From: Nephromyces sp. MM_2019
Lineage: Eukaryota; Apicomplexa; Aconoidasida; Nephromycida
Length of the DNA: 12,236 nucleotides
NCBI GenBank assembly: GCA_015657535.1
Contig: JADHZB010000324.1
Location: forward strand, 1-12,236
Direction of reading: 5' to 3'
Below, piece by piece: positions 1 through 10,697 of the stretch (positions within the stretch are counted from its first letter, which is position 1; the number at the start of each line of letters is the position of its first letter). Position numbers and translations under genes: made by a program. Below the pieces are notes generated by a model, which worked only from the letters and a program-made list of their open reading frames with translations, did not search any database and was not told the DNA's origin.

Positions 1-15
1 ATATATTATGAATAG

Positions 16-416
16 GTACCTGACTTCATAAGAAATCAAATGGAAGATTGGTATGAATTGATGAAATCTATGGCCAAGTTTGACCCAGAAGAACGTATTT
101 CATCCAATGATGTATGTACACACATAAATTTATCATAATATTAAAATATGTGTATATATAAATGTGTATATATAATAGTTGTGTGTATCTTAATGTATAT
201 ATAATGGTGGTGTCTTTAGATGTATATATATAATAGTTGTGTGCATCTTAATATATATATATAATATTTGTGTGTATCTAAATGTGTGTATATAACTTTA
301 TTTTTTTTTAGGTTTATAAAGAAATTAAAAGATTACATTTTGATAAGAATAACAATGGCCAATCTAATTCACCTTCTATGAGTCCACATGATACACAATT
401 TTTCACTGTTGAATAA
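16..416 (+). CDS. C-terminal end of a probable protein kinase (last two exons, 5' partial)
   Basis: Two exons are visible, 16-111 and 312-416. They are joined by an intron with a GTATGT donor at 112 and a T-tract-TTAG acceptor ending at 311; frame is kept and TAA lies at 414-416. The upstream exon begins just after an AG at 14-15, so the rest of the gene lies left of the window. The 66 visible residues contain a Trp-Tyr-Glu-Leu-Met helix, then KFDPEERISSND and VYKEIKRL. This matches the usual end of a eukaryotic protein kinase domain (subdomain XI: hydrophobic helix, D-P-x-x-R-h, then a last helix E/D-V-h-x-x-L), most like tyrosine-kinase-like families. The Arg of DPEERI would be the conserved subdomain XI Arg. 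A 25-residue polar tail follows. No catalytic motif is inside the window, so the kinase call is an inference; that it is coding is fairly safe. An AATAAA overlaps the stop region at 415-420. Confidence 0.5.
161..297. repeat. Intronic minisatellite, about 30-bp unit, about 4.5 copies
   Basis: Most of the intron of the first gene is made of degenerate copies of a roughly 30-bp phrase of the form AATGTATATATAATAGTTG followed by TGTGTATCTT. Copies begin near 161, 191, 220 and 250, and a partial one starts at 281. The unit mixes GT and TA dinucleotides, so slippage plus unit duplication is the likely origin. The array ends about 15 nt before the 3' splice site. Confidence 0.7.
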
Positions 417-751
417 TAAAAATAGTTACCAGTAGTATATTTTTAGTTTTAATTTACTGACTCATACACACCACGCATTATAAGAATTATAAATAAAAAT
501 AAAATTATTTTTTGAATATATTTTTGTAAATAAAAATTATATATATAACTATCAATATATATATATTAAGTAAATTTTATGTTTCGTTTATTTTATTATT
601 TTTTTTAAGATATAAATGTGTGTACATAGTATATATACATATTATATAAAAATATACATTTGAGTGTGTATATCTATAACACAGACTATATATATATATT
701 GTGTGTGGATGTGTATACTCATTAAGAGTATGTGTAAGGATTATCTTGTGT

Positions 752-780
<29 letters not shown>
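752..780. repeat. (TA)14 microsatellite
   Basis: An uninterrupted TA dinucleotide run is visible in the convergent spacer. Confidence 0.95.
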
Positions 781-783
<3 letters not shown>

Positions 784-920
784 ATTAGAGATAATTTTTA
801 TTGAAAGTAATTAATTTTTATATTTAAAATATATGATTTAACAAATTTGTAAAAAGTTTAAACTTTATTAAAAATATTAAATATGATTAATTTTCGTTTT
901 GTTTTCATTAAATAAAAGCT

Positions 921-960
921 GAATATATATCTATATATACATATATATATATATATATAT
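921..960. repeat. AT-dinucleotide microsatellite, interrupted
   Basis: TA/AT repeats interrupted by single C bases are followed by a pure (AT)10 block at 941-960. Confidence 0.9.
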
Positions 961-1125
961 TTTTAAATGTGTGTGTGCGAGTGTATTTAAAACATTGGGG
1001 GAAAATCGAAATTTTTTTACTGCAATATATGTGTGTTTACTCAAATAAGTGTATATTTGGAAACATATGTGTGTGTGTGTGTATTAAAATATGTGTATAT
1101 TTGAAAGTATCTGTATGTAGAAGTT

Positions 1126-3218
1126 TTATGATCTATCTTTCCAAGCTCTTAATTGGGTCATACAATCATCATCAGTCGCAGTTGTATCACCTGTAACTGC
1201 CTTTTTGACGGATTCTTGAGAAACTCTCATAAATGGATTGTATGTCATTTCCTGATAATAAATAAATTATTTATTGATGTGCATGCAAATCAAATGTTCA
1301 TATTTAGTATATATATATATATGTATATTTGTATATATAATAGAAATGAAATATCTATTGTAAATTTGATGTACAGTGTAAAAATTAGAGAAGTTGAATA
1401 TATAGTAATGTTTAAAATCTATAGGGGATAGTCTAAGTTACATTGAATACCTATAAGATATATATGAAAAATTGACAAAGTGTATGATAAAAAATATAAT
1501 AAGTGAAAATTATACTAGTATAAATGTGTATTTGTGTATTGAAATTACCTCTCCAACCGTGCTGGGAACAGAAGGTTTTCCTTGTTCCATTTGTTGAATA
1601 GTCCATTCATATTTATCCTTTATAGCTTGATTGTCAGGTTCAACCATCATTGCAAATCTGTATAAACAAACGATTTATATCTGTGTGTTTATGTACATCA
1701 ATGCGTCTCTTGGATTTTTTTAGATTTTTTATTATTTAATAAATTGGGTATTGATACGTTTCAATTAGTTCATGAAATAATATATTGAAGATTTTCACTT
1801 ACTGTAAATTTTTCTTTGTATATTCATGTCCACAGTATACTTGAGTGTTCTTAGGGAAGGAAGCAATTACAGTGTTAAGAGCGTAATTCATTTCCTTTCC
1901 TGTACCCTCAAGAAATCGCCCACATCCACCGACAAAAAGAGTGTCAGCTATTTTATGAAGCAAAAGAATTTGAGAAGGTTTGAATAATTTGTAAAAACTA
2001 TCATATAGCATTAAAGGAGAAACAAGCTTAGGTATAAATGTACTTATAAACAAAGATTGCAATTGGAAAAAAATCAGGTTAAGATTTAAAATATTATACA
2101 ATTAATGATTACCCACCAGTCATAAGAATAGGTGCCTGATCAGGGTTAGAATTAGAAGTAAAGTAGAAAATTTCATGTCCTTGAGTGTGGCATGGTGTGT
2201 GGAAGGCTTGAATAGTCATTTGTCCTATTAAAATTAAGGAAAAAATTGTTAGATTCTTCAAATTATACCAAATATGCTAATTTAGTAAATTATTTTTCAA
2301 AAAAACATGTTTATTCAATCATGAAGTTAAGATATAATTGAAAACATATGTCAGAATATCTCTACAAAACTCTTGGTGGTTTTTTATATAATTTCTCTAA
2401 ATAATGGAATTTTGTTGTAATGGTTACCTATTTGCATGGTTTCCTTGTCGTTCATAAATAGATCAGCAAATGGGATTTCTTCATAAGGTGTTGTTACTAT
2501 GGGCATTCCAGGTACCATTTGCTTTATTTTTTCATTACCATCTGAGTTAGAAAAATTTGAAAATTATATTTCTAAGATTGCTATTCTCAGAAGGAAAAAA
2601 ATCATCTAAAGAATTATAAGTTATCGTATAAAATGGTATTAGTTATTACTGGTGTGGTCCCAATGCTTGTGTGTACAGATAGTTATTACTGGCTCAACTT
2701 TCGCATTATTGACACATTCCATAACCTATAATGACAAGTATTCAGATGTTAATTGATATATCTGTGGAATTTTTGCTTAGTCATAGATTTGAATAAGGTC
2801 ATATTTATAGGTAGATTTGATATTTACCTTTTCGGGTTCGACAGGATCAATCAGGACAGCCTTAGTTGTGGCCCTGGATAAAAAGTTTTTAAGAGTGCAA
2901 TATATATATTATAGTAGTATTTTTGGGACACGGAATATAATATAAATGAATTCCCATAGTTTAATTAGTAGTTTAGAAAGCCATAATAATTCAATTTCGC
3001 TTATTTCAGTGATGTGTTGATGTTGATGTATAAGAAATTAATTAATGGATTGGAGCTGGAAAATAAGTTAAATTTATGAATACGGGAAGTGTATATACAC
3101 TTGTGGTTATTTTATGTTTCTAATAATTATATGTTTTTTCATAATGCCAGAGAACTTACTTGTCAACAACAACATAGCAGAAGTTGTCCTCCAAAACTTT
3201 GATTGTATGAACTTCCAT
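1126..3218 (-). CDS. HAGH: Glyoxalase II (hydroxyacylglutathione hydrolase), complete, eight exons
   Basis: Hydrolyses S-D-lactoylglutathione to D-lactate and glutathione, the second step of the glyoxalase pathway that removes methylglyoxal. Exons on the minus strand: 3218-3160, 2873-2828, 2725-2650, 2541-2428, 2224-2117, 1947-1803, 1657-1549, 1251-1126. All introns are GT-AG, every junction keeps phase, and the product is 260 residues, the length of the human cytosolic form. Metallo-beta-lactamase fold: THKHWDH supplies metal ligands His54, His56, Asp58 and His59; PCHTQGH supplies His111; TADTLF supplies Asp136, the bridging ligand; YCGHEY supplies His175. The C-terminal helical substrate domain is present, with NPFMRV near residue 225 and a terminal R-x-x-K-D that fits the glutathione-binding Arg/Lys pair. 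The protein starts directly with the beta-lactamase fold, with no presequence, so it is probably cytosolic. Oddities: Ala replaces the usual Gly before Asp136, and Leu147 sits where human has Tyr145. Confidence 0.95.
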
Positions 3219-5252
3219 TATAATACTTAAACTTAAAAATGATATGATTTAGGTATAATACTTAAATTTTGAGTAGTTTAAAAATTGATTTTTCACAGAA
3301 ATTAAAACTCTTTTTTTATATATCAGAGGATTTATGTAAATGGATGAATTGTGTTTATACAAGTATGTATATGAAAGTGTAACAAGTTGTATATAAGCAA
3401 TATGTATAAATGCTAACTAACGGTGCTTGAAAAGTCGTATTTAATCATTTTTTTTATATTATTTTTAACTCAGTTTTTAATGTGGGGTTTTTTTTTTTGC
3501 ATCTTCAATGCATGTCATGAGAGTCTAGAAGATTGCATTATGTCGTTTGTAATTTGATTTAAATTTATGATATGTATAAAAAAAAATAGAAGAAATATAA
3601 TAATTTTAACTTGTTGGTTATACTCAAAAAATATAAAAGGTGATATAGTACTAATAAGCATAACATGCTATTATAAAATTTTTTGGTTTTATTTATTAAA
3701 CTATTTCTTAAGATAGAAGCATTTGTTTTGCACAGTGTTTTCACCTGAGTTATCATAAATATAGTGTATCTCGAATTTTAAATATGGTATGCATAGCTGA
3801 CTAGTCTTATCAAATCATTTTGTGAGAATTATATTATAGTTTATACATACTACAAGAGTTATGTGTAAATATCCTTATAATTCATGTGTACATATTTTAT
3901 ATAATTTGTGTTTTGATGTGATCTTTTTTTTGGTTATTTTATTTGAGTCTTACACTACGTTTTATCTGAAAATTTTATTTAAAGCCTTAATATTCACATA
4001 TACATATATATTTATATATCATTAATAGGTTATTATACTTAAAGCGTTATATATAATCTACAATCTTGAAATTAGATCAAGATTCAGTAAGAATTGAAAT
4101 AGCAATGGATTATTGTAAATAAAGTCAGCTTGATGTAGATGATTCAAATATAAAAAATATCTTTAAATGTCCTAATTTAATGTTTGAATATTAGACCTTA
4201 AGATATTACTTCTTTAGTGCAGTAGTATCACTATATTATTCCTGTTAGCTACAATATACCTCAATAGTGATTATTTAATTTGAAACAAGTTCATAGCTTT
4301 GGAATTAATCAATGTTTGATGAAGTTTTTGCTAATAATTAAGTTGGCTTTAAAATAAAATTGTCAAAAATGCCACTCAAAGTCACTTTAAATAACAAAAC
4401 TATATTAATCTAACTCAACTTAAAAACAAATAAACAATAAATATTTTATATACCTGTTAAATAACAATATAAAGCAATTTTATTTTATGCCTTGTAAAAT
4501 TTACTAGAGATATCCGAATCGCATTTCATTATATATGTTTAATTGTTTAGATTAAATTTGGTTTTATTATGTTACATAATATTTTCGGTATATAGAGTAC
4601 TGAAGTTGCAAAGTTACTTTGAAAATCACAAATGTGAAACTAGACACCTGAAGTAAATCGACATTCATAACCCAAAAAAAACCATATAAACTTGACACCC
4701 ACGCTTAGAGAGTACAGCTTTAAAGCCCACGAACATATACACACGCATTAAGTTTACATAAGCTAACAGCACACACAGGCACCTACTCAAAAGTATAATC
4801 ACATACATGAAGTATATATTCATGATATCCAGAGGGTAAACACACACATAAATGCTAAAGATATAGATAGATACAAATCATATGCATTGAAAACATGCTC
4901 AGTCCAAGCAAGCACGTTTGAAGTATACGCACATAAAACTAAGCATTCGCACTTCACATACACATGTTCAACACATGCATAAAGTGTATAGATAAACACG
5001 CATAGTACTAATAGTTTAAAAAGTATAGCACATAAAGCATTTTAAATCAAATAGCTTCTTAAGGCTATTGTTCTCTTGAGAAGTAAACATACACTATTAT
5101 AAATACCAAAAATTTCGAATTAGGGTGTATGTACACCTTATTTTTTGATTTTATTTCAACCCTCATTACTAAGAAGTAATTTTATAAATTTTGTCAGTAC
5201 GAAATTTCCCTGTCGCAATCCCAACATTAAATTATTGTGATTTATCATCCAA
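3219..5252. other. Divergent 2-kb intergenic region, no gene recognised
   Basis: The region lies between the start codons of the glyoxalase II gene (minus) and the FHA gene (plus), so it should hold both promoters. The part from 3219 to about 4600 is very AT-rich with no repeat array. From about 4620 to 5060 the plus strand becomes rich in A and C and poor in G and T. Small open frames on the minus strand (3565-3756 and 4665-4847) have low-complexity composition and no family features, so I do not call them genes. I see no tRNA or other structured RNA. Confidence 0.6.
4791..5037 (+). repeat. Three dispersed copies of an AAGTATA-n-CACATA phrase
   Basis: Closely related 15-17-base phrases start at 4791 (AAGTATAATCACATACA), 4921 (AAGTATACGCACATAAA) and 5021 (AAGTATAGCACATAAAG). 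They lie 230-460 nt upstream of the FHA start codon in an A/C-rich segment. They could be regulatory sites or remnants of an old tandem repeat; the sequence alone does not decide. Confidence 0.45.
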
Positions 5253-6138
5253 ATGCCTTTTTTAATAGAAAGCTCAAAAGATGGTAAATTATTGAGAAGA
5301 TGGGACCTGTCTCAATCAATGCAACCATTTACTGTTGGCCGAAATGCAGAGACAAGCTCTATTGTGATTCCTGACCTTAATATCTCACGTAACCACTCTA
5401 CTGTTTCCTTCCAACCTCCGCATGAACTTGTCATAGTAGATTTAGAAACACGAAATGGTACTTTCTTCAATGGAGAGAGAATAAAGGGAAAGTTGGTTGC
5501 AGATATAAGAAAAGATTGGTCATTGCAATTTGCTGATTACTCCTGTATATACACCGCAAAGTTTGGTTAGCCTAACAAAAATATCTATTTTACTCTAAGT
5601 GCTGCACACAGATATGGCCCAGCCAAACTGATACATAACTATAATTATAAATATTAAACATATTCACATTTTTATATTAGTAATTTTAAATAGGTCTATT
5701 TTTATTTAGTCATTTACACCCTTGGGCACCCTAATTTTGCACATATCTATAACTATATCAACAGTATCAAATTGAAACTATACACCATGCTTTTATAGAT
5801 GATCCGATGGTAAAAAAGACTATTAGCAATAGCACTATAGAACCTGATATATTGTCTGTCAATCCCAAAACAAATAAAAAAGAGGATGAAAACGTGAAAC
5901 AAACCGATAAACCAACTCCAAAGACTTCAACTAATCCATCGAATGGGAATACAAAGTAAGAGAATATATACTACCAGCTATAAGAAATTCCTGAGATCTA
6001 CTATATATGTTTCCAAAACTTAGCTTTGCTAGATTGACTATTTATGAGCTTAAAGCCTTTTATCCACAAGATTATATTATTGAAATTGACTTAAGAATTC
6101 AGTTTCTTTACATTTTTTTTAGTTTTGATATAACTTAG
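5253..6138 (+). CDS. FHA-domain protein (3' end of gene model uncertain)
   Basis: Exons 5253-5565 and 5799-5955 are joined through a GTTAGC donor and a TTTTATAG acceptor. The N-terminal 104 residues form a complete forkhead-associated (FHA) domain, which binds phosphothreonine peptides: VGRN at Gly29-Arg30, ISRNH at Ser45-His48, RNGTFFNG at Asn68-Gly74. These are the conserved FHA turns. Exon 2 adds about 52 residues of Lys/Thr/Pro/Asn-rich linker. Exon 2 ends at a strong AA|GTAAGA donor. The best acceptor downstream (TTTTTTTTAG, ending 6122) gives a 16-nt last exon reading Asn-Phe-Asp-Ile-Thr-stop at 6136-6138, for 161 residues. Two alternatives exist: no splicing, with stop TAA at 5957-5959, or splicing into the next coding exon at 6205, which would fuse this to the SMAP-like protein. 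FHA domains are common in nuclear signalling and RNA-processing factors; the specific role here is unknown. The FHA part is certain, the end is not. Confidence 0.75.
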
Positions 6139-6205
6139 CGTTCTGAGACTTTATGAATATATTTTTGAAAATTTGTAAGCGATGTAAAACCCTATTATTG
6201 GAAGG

Positions 6206-7273
6206 ATGAAATCAAGATTTTTATTTGACAATATTGGTTCTCACAGAATAAAAGCTCCAAATTCCCTTGAAATGATGTTTGAAAGACATGATTCAGCTCC
6301 TGAAACCAACGACTTCGACCCAACCGCTTTTCCAAAACCAACACACGCCAATTTATATCTACCAGAAGCTAAACCAGTTAAGAAAAAGCGTAACTTTGAA
6401 TCCAAATGGGATACCCCCGCTCCAGCAACAGTTTCATCATCTTCATCCTCTATTTCTACAAATCAACTTCATACTCCTGTTTATGATGAAAAATTACAAG
6501 CAGAGGCTGCAGCGCGAGCAAGATCACTAGCTGAAGAAAACAAAAAACACCTTAAGGAAAAAAGAAAGTTGCTATGGAACCGCAATAATAAAGAAGAAAA
6601 AATGCAAGACTCTGGGGAGGTAATCACAAGTTCGGTTGACCCAGAAATAGGTGTGTATATATTTATAACTCACAATAGAATATACCACTATACTTGAGTA
6701 AAGAAACATTTAGTCCCATACTATCCATGTATAAGAATTGGTTGGCAGTTGAAATATAACTAAATTGCGATTGTAGAATATTTTCTTTTCCACCTATTTC
6801 CTTAAATTTCAACACCTAAAACTTACTGAGAATTTTATTTTTAATTTCTATTTTCTGACAGACCCAAATCAATATTCCCAAAGTTTTGACTCGAACTTGG
6901 ACAAGAAAAGTAAATTTCTCAAATTAATGGGCTATCGAAATGTACAAACAAATGTTACAAACGAATGTGTAAGTGCTATGTTTTTACCCACACCTAAAAA
7001 ATGAACAAATTTTTTCAACGACTTATACTTATAAAATATTTATATGAAACATATCATATACCTTGATTTTTCTCGGACATATATATAATTCATATTAATT
7101 TTAACACGATCCATGAGAATTTGGGTTTTAATCTTCTAATTTTTTATTTTTGTTAGCAAAATACGAATTCAACAGCCCAACCAACCGATAACTCCCGTAA
7201 CCAACAATTAGAACAACAATATTATCAAGGTCTTAAAAGAATGGATGGACGTAAAACGGGACTTGGTTTATAG
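6206..7273 (+). CDS. Protein with SMAP-like C-terminal domain (possibly the 3' part of the FHA gene)
   Basis: Exons 6206-6650, 6862-6968 and 7157-7273 keep frame across GTGTGT/ACAG and GTAAGT/GTTAG introns and end in TAG at 7271-7273; 222 residues from the ATG at 6206. The N-terminal two thirds are polar and probably disordered: a Pro/Lys-rich segment, a Ser run at residues 77-82, then a charged Ala/Glu/Lys helix (about 95-130) ending in KLLWNR. The C-terminus has KFLKLMG (166-172), a 30-residue Asn/Thr/Gln linker, then LEQQYYQGLKR and GRKTGLGL at the very end. This resembles the small acidic protein (SMAP)-like domain at the C-terminus of RSRC2 and related nuclear proteins (LMG motif, L-x-x-Q/E-F/Y helix, terminal G-x-x-GLG). 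Function is not established; a nuclear or RNA-processing role is inference. An in-frame TAA at 6185-6187 makes 6206 the only upstream start unless it is spliced to the FHA exons. Confidence 0.72.
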
Positions 7274-8388
7274 TTACTCATCGATTAGATATATTCTTAT
7301 TCTTTTGATAGAAAATTGATATAAAAACTATAATAACAAGTTGGAAAAATTAATATTCATTTTTATTAAAATGACTTGTTCTATATAATATAAACTAATG
7401 ATATATTGATTAAAATGAACTTATAGATAATCATTGAATATCATTAATAAGATATATACTTTAATTATATAAAGTGGTTTGTTTCAAAAACCTAAGTTGA
7501 TTTAATGCATTATGCAATAACAATTTTATCCAATTGAAACATAAAATATATTTTGTTTTGTAACAAGCTCAAACTATTGAATCAATAAGATTTTAATATT
7601 ATGAGTTTCAATCATTCGAAAATTAAGAAACTATAAAATTAATACAAACTTTATAGATATTTCAATTTTTGTTGACTTGTTAAAACCAGGTATTTGAATA
7701 TAGAAAATTATATATCTAAAGTATATAAACAAAAAAGTAAGATGTAATATAATTATTATTGATAATAGTTTTATAAAGTCATAACCAACTTTATGCTTCA
7801 AAAATTAAAATAATATGATTAGAAGCATAGGTCTTAAATATATCAAAAATTTTAACCGACCAATGAAATATTTCCATGGCTGGGCATGATTTATGAGTAT
7901 AGGGGTAATCAGGTTTTTCAAAAGCTTACTACAGATATTTGTAATAAAATATATATATAAACATAAAGAGCACGCTTGTAGGACACATTTCATACACACA
8001 TCGTATTGAATTATATGGAAGCCAAGCATCCTTTTAAAATAGTTGCTTTAATCAAAAATTCAATTGCTTTACTCAGCGAATAAATATAAAAGGAATAAAT
8101 CCCTTGTAGGATATATACACACATGATAACTATACTTCTTACAAACTTGTCAACTTCCAAACCTTTCTAAATTATAGCTTATGTCTTAATTCATTTTTCT
8201 TTTCATAGCTATACATAATTCCTTTATATAACCCTATTTGACCTAAAAAGGGCATAGGAGTCCTTTCTTCAATGGCTAGTCAATTGCTTTTAGAGATTTC
8301 ATAGCTACAAAATTCATAAATTTCAAATCTCCTATTCCACACTCATATAATTCAATTCCGCGAGGATATTTTTCTTGAATACTCCAAG
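7274..8388. other. Intergenic spacer between SMAP-like and TMEM63 genes, no gene seen
   Basis: The first 800 nt are plain AT-rich sequence without arrays. A 74-codon open frame on the minus strand (7805-8029) has no family character and is taken as chance. From about 8100 the plus strand becomes pyrimidine-rich, as expected for a promoter or leader. It has a TATATAA at 8225-8231 and a short upstream open frame at 8272-8304. No RNA gene was recognised. Confidence 0.55.
8272..8304 (+). promoter_or_regulatory. Possible upstream ORF in the TMEM63 leader
   Basis: ATG at 8272 opens a 10-codon frame (M-A-S-Q-L-L-L-E-I-S) closed by TAG at 8302-8304, 84 nt before the main start codon at 8389. If transcription starts upstream, for example downstream of the TATATAA at 8225, this would be a uORF able to lower main-frame translation. 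No transcript evidence is visible; short ATG frames also occur by chance. Confidence 0.2.
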
Positions 8389-9276
8389 ATGAATAGTGAG
8401 ATGAGAGGTCTTATCCTCTCACTAACATATGACGTTGCCATATTCGGTAGCTGTTTCGTTTTTTGGCTGATATTTTATTGCTGCTCGAATAAACTTAAAA
8501 ACACAGACTTAAGAAAGGAATTGAAAATACATGGGTCTGATAGTTTAGATGATGATACAATGATTGAAACAGAGAATTCTCGTACCGAGGATGATACAAC
8601 CGAGTCGGATAATCCTATTATTTCCATATTTGAAAAGGAATCAAAGAATTCTGAAACTATAAACAAGAAAGCTAGTGAAACTCAACCACCTTCATTATTA
8701 GAAAATGAATACGATGAAAATGAAGCAATCCCCGAGATTGCGGATACCAGAAACTTTAGTCAAAAAGCTGATGACTGGTTCAAATTCTTCAAGGATCGTA
8801 TATTTTTGCTATCTAAAATCCTCCAAGCTGAACATAGCTCAATAAATAGTTTTGATAGGAACATATACCTATCTTCCATGTTAAGTATCAATCAGATGTT
8901 GAAATCGATTGCAATACCAGGTTAATTTACATAATTTGGGTTCAGTTAAACTCGAAATAAATACGCGCTTGTAATATTTTATGACTCTTGATAATTAAAT
9001 AAATCATTTAAAGCCTTCTTAACATGTACCATGTTGTCACTAAAATTTTATATTATTATATTTTGGATAATTGGTATATAATTTTATCATAAGCCTTGAA
9101 ATAGAATTAATATATATACACATTTTGATGATTTTACAAATAAATTAAGGAGAAATGTTAATACATTATATATAGGGGAAAAAAATATTATATGATTTAT
9201 GTGTGTAAACAATCTTTGGAATCTATAGAAAATATTGTTTTATATGGATTTTTATAATTTTTTATTACCTACTATT

Positions 9277-9316
<40 letters not shown>

Positions 9317-9777
9317 AATATATATATAATCTCAATATAATATATTCATTTGATTGATACTTTTATTCAGGTTTAAGTATTTTATTACCATTTTATTTAA
9401 TTACTCCACCAAATACACCCGATCAATCAATATTCCAAATGGCTACAATTTCAAATATAGATAGAGAGTCTGTGGGAATTTGGCTTGTTTTATTTATAAC
9501 AATAGTATATTCATTTATTGGATATTATTTTGCTTACAATTATTGGTCAAATCAAAAGGTAAATCATTGTTTTTGTAATTTACACATTAATTCCTAACAT
9601 TATACAAGCATTTTTTTAAAGCATTAAAAACGATTTACATGTAGCTAATACAATCTTATTTTTAAGAATAATTCTATATTTCCACAATTATAGTCGTACA
9701 CATTTTCTAAATTTCAATCTTCTTTTCTTATGTAAATCAATAATTATCAGAGCATACCCTAATATCATACACACAAC

Positions 9778-9819
<42 letters not shown>

Positions 9820-10663
9820 TCTCCCAAATTTGCTGATGAATTTATATAAAGTTTAATTGTTATCATGTATAATTAAATGTTTCATACACACACACCATAA
9901 TAAAAATTAATAGTTTACACATTCCTATAAAAATATAATTCAATACTTTGTATTATCTTCATTCAGAAATATTTACCCATTGAAGTTCTGTCAACACAAC
10001 CAGAATACCATACAATTTTTATAAGAAATATAAACAAAGATATATCAGCTGCTAGAATTTTTGAACATTTTTCACACATTTTTCCTGGAATGGTTGTTGC
10101 TGCACACATTATAAGAGATAAAGAGTAATATAAGGAATATATTTCTTTGAATTACGTTTTACACCTTTCTACACACTCCTATACTTTCTATGCAATTCTG
10201 TACATCTCTACACATTTCTACACATTCTTATACTTTCTATGCATTTCTATACATCTCTTCACATTTATATACATTTTTTTACATCTTCTAACATCATTTT
10301 TTAATATGTATTTAAATATCTATAGTATAAACTTGATTTTGATATATATTCACATATTTCTAAGATATATAAGTCATTACTATACTTAATTTACACAGGT
10401 GTAAGCTATAAAAATATATACCTAATTTTTAAGTATATCTCACTATTAAACACATTCTTTTATTTTATACTTTTTAATTTTATAGTTTTATCAGTCCAAA
10501 TGTTTATCTTTCATTAAGCAATGCGAATATGGTAGGGTAAAACAAAATATGTATAACACTACATATATATACACGCATACACACACATTTCGCCTTGTCC
10601 ATAAAATATTAATCACCTTATCAATATCTATATACACACAATATTTTGGACATCATCCATATG

Positions 10664-10697
<34 letters not shown>

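Larger units (their letters stand above)
417..1125. other. Convergent 3' intergenic spacer, microsatellite-rich, no gene seen
   Basis: This spacer separates the 3' ends of two convergent genes. It holds a (TA)14 run at 752-780, an (AT) stretch at 921-960 and GT-rich sequence from about 969 to 1085. Short open frames beginning near 969 and 1153 are products of GT repeats and of the opposite strand of the glyoxalase exon, with no family resemblance. On the minus strand an AATAAA (864-869) could be a polyadenylation signal for the glyoxalase II gene, but in DNA this AT-rich it may be chance. Confidence 0.6.

Noticed and set aside
969..1431. Overlapping plus-strand open frames of 75 and 92 codons
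   Set aside because: They run through GT repeats and the antisense of glyoxalase II exon 8. Composition is low complexity and no family resemblance is visible.
3565..4847. Minus-strand open frames at 3565-3756 and 4665-4847
   Set aside because: Short and hydrophobic by AT bias, without splice partners, family motifs or codon pattern. Best explained as chance.
6139..6204. Possible 36-nt microexon (6139-6174) linking FHA and SMAP-like parts
   Set aside because: The frame works, but it requires a following intron of about 30 nt with an AAG acceptor, far shorter than any other intron here.
7805..8029. 74-codon minus-strand open frame
   Set aside because: No recognisable domain. Cys/Ile/Tyr-rich composition is as expected from random AT-rich sequence.
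8475..8666. 63-codon minus-strand open frame
   Set aside because: It is the antisense of the acidic Ser/Thr-rich segment of TMEM63 exon 1.
10147..10389. 80-codon open frame and 10549-10794 81-codon open frame in TMEM63 introns
   Set aside because: They are translations of the 49-bp and 43-bp repeats. Neither can be joined to the exons in frame: stops and lack of AG acceptors exclude it.
10390..10406. CAG|GT juxtaposition followed by GTAAGC, resembling a recursive splice site
   Set aside because: The intron is only 361 nt, where stepwise splicing is not expected, and a single such motif is likely by chance.
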